Notes under the pieces: generated by a model | Database searches by the model: none | Told to the model about the DNA's origin: nothing | Seen by the model: the letters and a program-made list of their open reading frames with translations, nothing else | Shown here: positions 14,001 through 23,000 of the stretch, piece after piece | Layout of the letters: every line of letters starts with the position of its first letter | How positions within the stretch are numbered: the stretch's first letter is position 1 | Program-made: the position numbers and the translations under genes | NCBI GenBank assembly: GCA_963662155.1 | Contig: OY759265.1 | Location: 7,430,838-7,494,837, forward strand | DNA from: Lamellibrachia columna | Taxonomy: Eukaryota > Annelida > Polychaeta > Sabellida > Siboglinidae | Direction: 5' to 3' | DNA length: 64,000 bases

Positions 14001-17000
14001 TGTGTGACCATCACAGGTCATTAAATAGTCACCTTATGAAATGGAATGGGCCATCGCACATGACTGAGGATTAGCAGCTTATACATGACTAAACACATTG
14101 TATGACTTTAATTTGTCTTGCTGGCATTCAGCGAGCAGTGAGTGAACATATTATCAATGTGACCAAATCGTGCAGCTGGTTGCACAATACTCCTCGTGCA
14201 ATCAACAATACTGATGTGTCCACAAATCAATATAATCGAGTACACTAATGGATGGGTTTGTGACTCCCTGGCCAAATTTGTTTGAATAAATTATTAACTG
14301 TCAGGTGAGTTCTGTTGCATTAATGGTGGCAACTGCATGTTCAGGTATCTTTATGACATAAATTATGTCTGGTTTATTTGTTAACTTGTTAAAGTGAAAA
14401 ATGCCAATAAAAAATAATAAACCAATTGTGCTCCACATTATTTAAGTTATTATATAACTTTGTTATTAACAGCAAAAATACCCATCCTCTAGATGGGACA
14501 ACTTGGTAGTTCGTAAATGACTGTCACAAGAACACTATTAAAAACATCAAGCGACACCTTCCCTTGTGTCATGTAACTAGGGACAATTGTAGAAAAGACG
14601 CATGACTTTGTGAAAACATTTATGTAATTCTTTGCATAGCATTGAGGACAACTGTACATAATAACTACAAAGTGTAATTTGATTGTTCATAGAAAGGGTA
14701 ATATTGGGGGAATTAAGAAAAAATGAAGCTGTGACGACCTGACCGTGGGTCGTAAATGAACCCCTGAAAGTTTGATGCCTGAGATGCAAAGCATCTAGGA
14801 TTAGTATAACATTTACACAAACATATACATACGCTAGCTGAATTATAGTACATTACTGTTGTTGTTGTTGTTGTTGTTGCTAACTGCTGTCTCAAGAGTG
14901 GACACATGCAAGATTAATGTTGCAAGCTAATTGTACGTTTGTGCCAACAACAGCTATCACAAAACCAATATTATTTTGCCCACTATTTACGTCTGCCATA
15001 GCTGCAGTAATCCATAACCAGATACCTATAAAATTCATTAATACATATGAACATGATAATTCTCGCTACAATAGCATTAATCATTAAGATAGTGTTGGAC
15101 ATGCAGCGGATTTTCATACAACATATACATGTTGGAAAGATGTGTCTTTTAACTCCTTCATGGCAAGTGTTCAACTCTTGTCCACAACTTAGTTGAAGGT
15201 AATGCAAGAGTAAAACAAATTTGACCACATATATTTACAGAAGCAGAGATGGTGGAAGGAAGGACGATGAATGAGGAGAAGAGATTGGGAGGCAGTTCAG
15301 CTTAATGGGGAGAATAGCAAGAAACCGTGTGATGTTAGCAGGTCACTTGGTGCAGATTGAGGTAGGCAGACTCCCAAAGAAAGCAGAGGAGGTGAAAGAG
15401 TGAGCCCGCAGGAACAGGGGCAGACCAAGCATCAGATGGGAAAACACGGATGTGAGAAGTAGGCGGAGGAGGGTGAAAAGTGGAGGGAGAAGGCTGCTGA
15501 CAGGGAGCAGTGGAAGACAGGTGGAGAAAAATGCTGCCGACAGGGAGCAGTGGAAGACAAGTAGAGGGAGAAGGCTGCCAATAGGGAGAAGTGGAAGACA
15601 AGTGGAGGGAGGTGGCTGCCAATAGGGAGAAGTAGAGGGAGAAGGCTGCCGACGGGGAGCAGTGGAAGACAAGTGGAGGGAAGTGGCTGCCAATAGGGAG
15701 AAGTGGAAGAGAAGTGGAGGGAGAAGGCTGCCGACAGGGAGCAGTGGAAGAATCAACAGACAAGGTAGTGCAGCAATAACTTGGCGGTCTTACCCCTTTA
15801 TAAATGGAAGAACATATGCATACAGCTAATACCTACATCTGCTGGTAGTTGGTCTTCCAGCTGCTGCTTCTGCTAACATCCTACAGACATGGAACCTTAC
15901 CTCTGTCCAAGGAGAGCATTCTTGAGGGTTGTCTTGCCGACTCCCTGTTGCCCTACCACCATAAGTCTGGTGCGAAACAGGGCCTGAGTGCCCGACTCAC
16001 AGGCCCCGTGGTAGGCCTGGAGAGCATCTGGACCACGGGCCACAATCTCCACAGGCACCTCCTCTGTAAACACACACAACCAACAACATTGGTGGAGTTA
16101 TTGGGGAAAGATCACTATTTACTTCCACATTCATGACATGACAGTGACTGTGAGTTAGACCTCTGTTCTGGCAGCATTACATGTGTTTCCAGAGTTGAAG
16201 ATGGTACAATAGATTTCTGCAACACTTTTGACACAGGTTTGCATTTTTTAATGGCCGACTGACGCAAGTTTACATGGATCTAACATTCCCAGTAGAATAT
16301 AAACTGGTGAAACAAACTTTTGTAGTGCTATCTGACAAATACAAAATGCTAAAGAAATACTTATAGTTATAAATGTATTAGAGTAAACAAAACAAATTCT
16401 TTTTATAGCAAATATAGATATATGATTAACTATGCAAGGATATTTATTTTAGTATAATTTTTTTACAACTTGACTACCAGTATATGCCTTTTATACTAAA
16501 GAAAATAAATAGTGGTTTAACCCCTGATGGGTGAAATTCCCCCATTGATGCTATACAGCTAGGAAAGTCATGTATGTTGTGTCTCTAGTTTGGCCAAGAA
16601 TGGATCAATTACACAGAAATGTAATTACAATTACTATCTCCTGTCATGTTGATACACATGTATTAACAACGCTGATATCTGGTGACCTGCCATTTACGAT
16701 CTCCTGTCATGTTGACGCACATATATTAACAACATTGAGATCTGGTGACCTGCCATCAATACCAATTATACACACTTGGCTTCATCAGATGTACAGCATG
16801 TTCGAAAGATGTGTCTTTGACATGTGATACTAAAAAACTGTCATGGCATGTTCTAAGTGTTTCTCCATAGGCAAGGAGAAACATTTAGAACCCACAATGG
16901 CCAAAGGAGGCAAATTTATATTAAGGTCTCATATGGACTCACAAAGCTACTCTTGAATGCAGAATAAGCGTCCCTATACATGTATTTATTTGTCGAAAAA

Positions 17001-20000
17001 TGCCACCCTATACGACCTTATTTGGCAGTATACTATTATTAAATTTTAATATTTGTACCAGCCTATATTATATGATAATCGTGGCGCTAATTAATAATCC
17101 ACGGAGCGGTTTACCGTTGGCGCTAAAATCACTTGCTCCAACTGGGGCTGTATGTGGCTCCCTCTGATAGTTTTCTTCCAGTCGTGAATTTAGCGGGATC
17201 CCGTGCTTCTGAGGATCCTTGATTTTGATCGTGAAGCGTAAGACCGTTAGATTTCCATGATTAGATGAATTGATCAGAATCCTTAATTCTTGGAAGCTCG
17301 ACATGGTATATTATTAGTTAAGATGCCATTAACACCACGTTAACCGACTGTAAATGGCCGCCGTGTGCAGCGCCTCAAACGGTCGTAACCGGCTGGAGGC
17401 GGTTTCCCATGAAATGGGCTTGCGTATTCAATTCAATAAAACTTTAATGTCCATTTTTTAAAATACTGTTATTCGGCACTATACTATTATTAAATTTGAC
17501 CGATTTGCCACCATATACTGTTATTTGGCCTATACGTTTATTTGGCACCCGAGAATAGCAATTTTCATCTAGATATGTAATCTTGCAAAAATACCCCAAA
17601 TTGGAGCACCATCAGAAATTACCTGCTGAAAGTTTGTTTATGAGAGGAAGAAATTGAAGACAAAACTAAAACTATGGTAAATGGCAATGTTTTTGTTGAC
17701 TGCAAACATTATTTATCTCTTGTATATATTACCACATATTTACCACTTTATCTAACCACTGTTTACCTACAAGTTACCTTCCTACAACAAGTTACCTTCC
17801 TACAATAAGTCACTAACTATAATGTACAGATAATCCAACATGAAATGTTATTACGGATATAAAGTATCATACTTTAACTGCTAGAACCAACCAGGGGAGA
17901 AAGTGGATTAGATTTAGTTTTATATTCACAAAATTAATTAGTGGAAAATGTCAAAATACATGAGCCATTGGGTAACAGTGATCTTGATCAAATACATTTT
18001 GACATCACAGCAAAATCAGAAAATAAAAAAAAAAACAGGAGAAACTTCCACAAAGGTAAATATAAAGATATGAAAAAATACTTTGAGTAGATTGGAATAA
18101 CATGCTGAGGAATAAGACCGCAATTTAATGTTGGAACATTCCAAAATATGAAACTGAGAGTATCATTAATAAAAATTTTTACCTTTAAAAAACAAGGAAA
18201 ACAGACTAGAAAGAAACACCTGTCAAAAGAAACTATTAGAAAAATAGTGTTCAAACAAACTATGTGGAGGGTTTATAGGCATACCAGAAAGGACGAAGAC
18301 TACACAAATTACAAAGAGGCATTTAATGCAGTTATGAATGAAATTAGACAATCTAAAAGAAGCTATGACCAAAAATTAGCATGAAACAAATTACAGCAAG
18401 AGTTTTTATGCATATGTCAGGAGTAAACAAAACGTACAAGACAAGGTTGGACCACTAGAAGACAGTGCTGGAAATATACTATCACAAGGTTTTTTACTGG
18501 CGGAAGACCTAAATGGATACTTGAGTTCAGTGTTTACCAGAGAGGATATTAGTTCATTACCAGTTCCAGATGTTAAATTTCAGGAGGCTAAATCAGACTA
18601 TTTATGGCAGTTAATTGTAACTCCAGAAATGGTAGCTAAGAAAATAAAGGCAATGAAGGATAATAAATCACCTGGATTAGAGGGAATTCCTCTAAAACTA
18701 CTAATGGAAACGGTAGAACAAATTAGTATACCACTTGCAATAGTGTTCAACTTGTCATTAAAAGAGGGAGTGGTTCCTTTTGAATGGAAAGAAGCAAACA
18801 TCAACCATTATTTAAAAAGTGTTCAAGAAATAAGTCAGAGAATTACAGACTAGTGAGTTTAATATCAGTGATATAAAAATTATTAGAAAGGTTAATTAAA
18901 GACCATATGGTGGACTTCTTTGTTAGGCATAAATTACTAAATCCATCTCAACATGGATTCCTAAAAGTGAGGTTAGGCGTAGGCGAAAAAATTGTGTGTT
19001 TCCGGTAACCCGACCCTACCTAGAAAAACGTGCTGACCCTAATCTTTTTATTTGATATTTCAATCAATGTTTGTTTCGTTACATTTTCGTTAAAACTAAT
19101 CAAACAACCCGCGAGTAATTCAACCTGTTTATTCGATGACAAATTGTGCACTACCGAACTTGTTTGGGTCCGCACGCGTGATTTGCGGGATCGGAAATAT
19201 TTCACCCAATGAGCGATCTTGTTACATGCAGAATCACGTTGGCTAGGGGTGGCAAGATGGCACTTGCGTCTCTAGACTGCGTAATAAAACACCATTGCTT
19301 ATTCCACAATGGAAATCCTATACGTACATTTTTTATGCTGTGAAACGAAACGATTGACAGTATTGCTAAAGAGTATGGCTGCAGCGATGGATCGTGTGAA
19401 ATCGCCATGGCGGAACAGCAGGAAGGACTGTGGACTACCGTGTCGCACACGGACGCGTTTACCTCGCAGACGCCAGTCATAAACGTAGTTACGGCGTATA
19501 TATGTAAATTCATCATGATAATCATGAACGCCGGATGCTGCCAATACCGGCCCTAGCATTGAGGCTTAGGCACCAAGGAAAGCGTGTCAAGTGCTGATGG
19601 CAGGCAGCTCAAGTACCAGTCACTGACTTTGGTCTGGATTATAAATGTAAATGAGATTTTGAGCTGGCAGATCCATTTAGTATTATTTTTTTGTGATATA
19701 GCTGACGCGTTGAGAAATTGAAATGTGAAAACAGTTTCAAAATCGGTGTAAGATTTTCGAGATAGGATATTTTTGAAGAAGTTGAATTCAACACGTTACG
19801 CAGATTATCATTACTATGTCTTCGACAGCATATCAGGTTCACCGTTAATATTTATTTATTTAATTTTTTACTATTTAAATAAACTAAGTTAAAGGCGCGG
19901 TTGTAATATTAAAAGCTTGCCTTTGATTAATTAAACACGCATATGTAAAGTTAAAGGCATGCTTCTAAATAATTAAGTATGTGTACGTAAAGTTAAAGGC

Positions 20001-23000
20001 ATGCCTTTAAATAATTAAGTATGCATATTTAATTGTAACCAATCGGAACCAGCGAAGTGCATTGATATAATTTTATTTCGTTTTTATGAATGGCAGTTGG
20101 AACATTTCTGGCCAAGGGGTGTTGCGTCACATTGTAATTTTTTTAAGATTTAGTTTAAAAGTATTCTTTGTTTTAATTAAATTGACTTTATTATGTAATA
20201 TCTACATTGAACACTGACTATTGTCATTGGTGCAGACGCTTTGTTTTTATTTTGGTGTAACAAATTGTGTACAAAAACGATGTCGTGTTGTAAGTTTGCA
20301 GTAGTGTTAAAAAATATAATAAAAAAAAATATTTCCCTACCTACCTTACCTAAATTTTTTGGGCCCGTTACCTGAAACACAAAATTTTTTTGTTTAGGCC
20401 TTATGCTTAACAAATATGTTAGGTTTTTTGGAACAGATCACTAAGTGGATAGACGAGGGATCACCAGTAGATATTATATACTTAGATTTTCAGAAAGCTT
20501 TTTGACAAAGTGCCACATCAAAGATTACTACTTAAATTAAACTACTGAAAATACTGATAAATATTTTTTTCTCGCTCAAGAAAGATAATAGGACTAGAGG
20601 ACATGAGGTAACTTTAGTAAAGGATTAGTGTAGACTGGATATCAGGAAGTACTCGTTCAAGGTTGACATATCTCAGGTGGGTGGATTACACAGATTAAAA
20701 ATGTTGGACTCTCGATAAGCCAATGGCTTTCTTGTCCACTTGCCATCTGGGTTTTTGCCTTGGATGGTAATCTCGTTAAATCTTGTTAAATATGATTAGT
20801 CAGTTGCTAAATTATGTGACTGCGTAAGTTTGACTCCCAGACTGAGTGTACTGTTATTCCTTGGTTTAACTCTTAGGAAGGTTTCATTTAATACCGACGA
20901 TTTTGAAAATACCTGTTATATTATTCTTACTTTAAGGTAATGTGGAATTAGTGCTACCTGACGCAGGAAATCATGGAAGTAATGTTGACACTTAATGAGA
21001 TACGCCCTAGGCAACTAATGACAGCTACGGTGGGAAGTAGATCACCAGCTATGTGAGCTAAGCTGAGTCCATGACAGGTTTTATCCATTTCTCTGTGTGG
21101 GAGCTTTTACGTCCCTTGGCATAAACACTTGTCAGATAGAAGGGACCAATGACTTTTAGTCTTCTAAAAAACACAGGCAATGTTGAAGTGACCAAAACAT
21201 GTTGGACTCAAACCATGGTCCTTGACCGACAGTCCGGTGCTTTAACCTCTAGACCACCATGTCTGCACATTTGAAACCATTTAGTCTAAATCTTAAATGT
21301 TGCCTGGTATCTTCGTACAGTTGGACAAAATTGGATATAATTTGGAGCAGAGAGGCCCATAAACCAGACTTGCCTACACTTACTTACAAGGTACAGTTCC
21401 TTCATTATAAACATGTGGCATTAATAATTATAAAGGCAGTTATTAAACAATGAATTATCGCAGGACTAGCCAACGAAAGTAGCAGCAGCACAAACAGTGC
21501 AAGTACAAACACATAGCAGTGTGTAAACAATAGGTGTCAGGCCATTTGGGTCTTTGGGAGATTTATATTCATCATGAACAGGAAATGCAATTATGCTACA
21601 GTTCAAATGCATGACCATATGTGCTGTTCCTGGGGTGAATTGTAAATGTATATCACTGGCATGAGCTTGTGCCAACAAACACTGCAACAGTTCACACCTG
21701 ACAATGAGGACTTTGAGAGTTGTTAAAAATGCATGAAAACAGAAAAAAAATCATTATAAAACTGACTTATTGGTCAAGTTTTATAATTATAGAATTCTGT
21801 CAAACTTTTCAAAAAAAATACTGATGCCATGCTGCAATTTCATCACACAGAAAAATCTTACTTGTTAACATAAGGGAGACAATTTTTTCTTGGGCAAGAT
21901 CTATTATTCCATTGCACTGTACATACACATTGCACTGTACATACACATTGTACTGTACATACACATTGCACTGTAGATACACAATGCTTACACAAGTTGT
22001 TTCTTCTATAGATGACACCAATGATAACATTCTCTAACCAGTGAGTGCCTGCTAACAATAACATTCTCTAACCAGTGAGTGCCTGCTAACAATAACATTC
22101 TCTAACCAGTGAGTGCCTGCTAACAATAACATTCTCTAACCAGTGAGTGCCTGCTAACAATAACATTCTCTAACCAGTGAGTGCCTGCTAACAATAACAT
22201 TCTCTAACTAGTGAGTGCCTGCTAACAATAACATTCTCTAACCAGTGAGTGCCTGCTAACAATAACATTCTCTAACCAGTGAGTGCCTGCTAACAATAAC
22301 ATTCTCTAACCAGTGAGTGCCTGCTAACAATAACATTATCTAACCAGTGAGTGCCTGCTAACAATAACATTCTCTAACCAGTGAGTGCCTGCTAACAATA
22401 ACATTCTCTAACCAGTGAGTGCCTGCTAACAATAACATTCTCTAACCAGTGATTGCCTGCTAACAATAACATTCTCTAACCAGTGAGTGCCTAACCAGTG
22501 AGTGCCTGCTAACAATAACATTCTCTAACCAGTGAGTGCCTGCTAACAATAACATTCTCTAACCAGTGAGTGCCTGCTAACAATAACATTCTCTAACCAG
22601 TGAGTGCCTGCTAACAATAACATTCTCTAACCAGTGAGTGCCTGCTAACAATAACATTCTCTAACCAGTGAGTGCCTGCTAACAATAACATTCTCTAACC
22701 AGTGAGTGCCTGCTAACAATAACATTCTCTAACCAGTGAGTGCCTGCTAACAATAACATTATCTAACCAGTGAGTGCCTGCTAACAATAACATTCTCTAA
22801 CCAGTGAGTGCCTGCTAACAATAACATTATCTAACCAGTGAGTGCCTGCTAACAATAACATTCTCTAACCAGTGAGTGCCTGCTAACAATAACATTCTCT
22901 AACCAGTGAGTGCCTACTAACAATAACATTTTCTAACCAGTGAGTGCCTACTAACAATAACATTCTCTAACCAGTGAGTGCCTGCTAACAATAACATTCT

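Noticed and set aside
15335..15763. Pro/Ser/Leu-rich minus-strand proteins of about 140 codons
   Set aside because: Artefact of the purine-rich minisatellite; composition follows the repeat.
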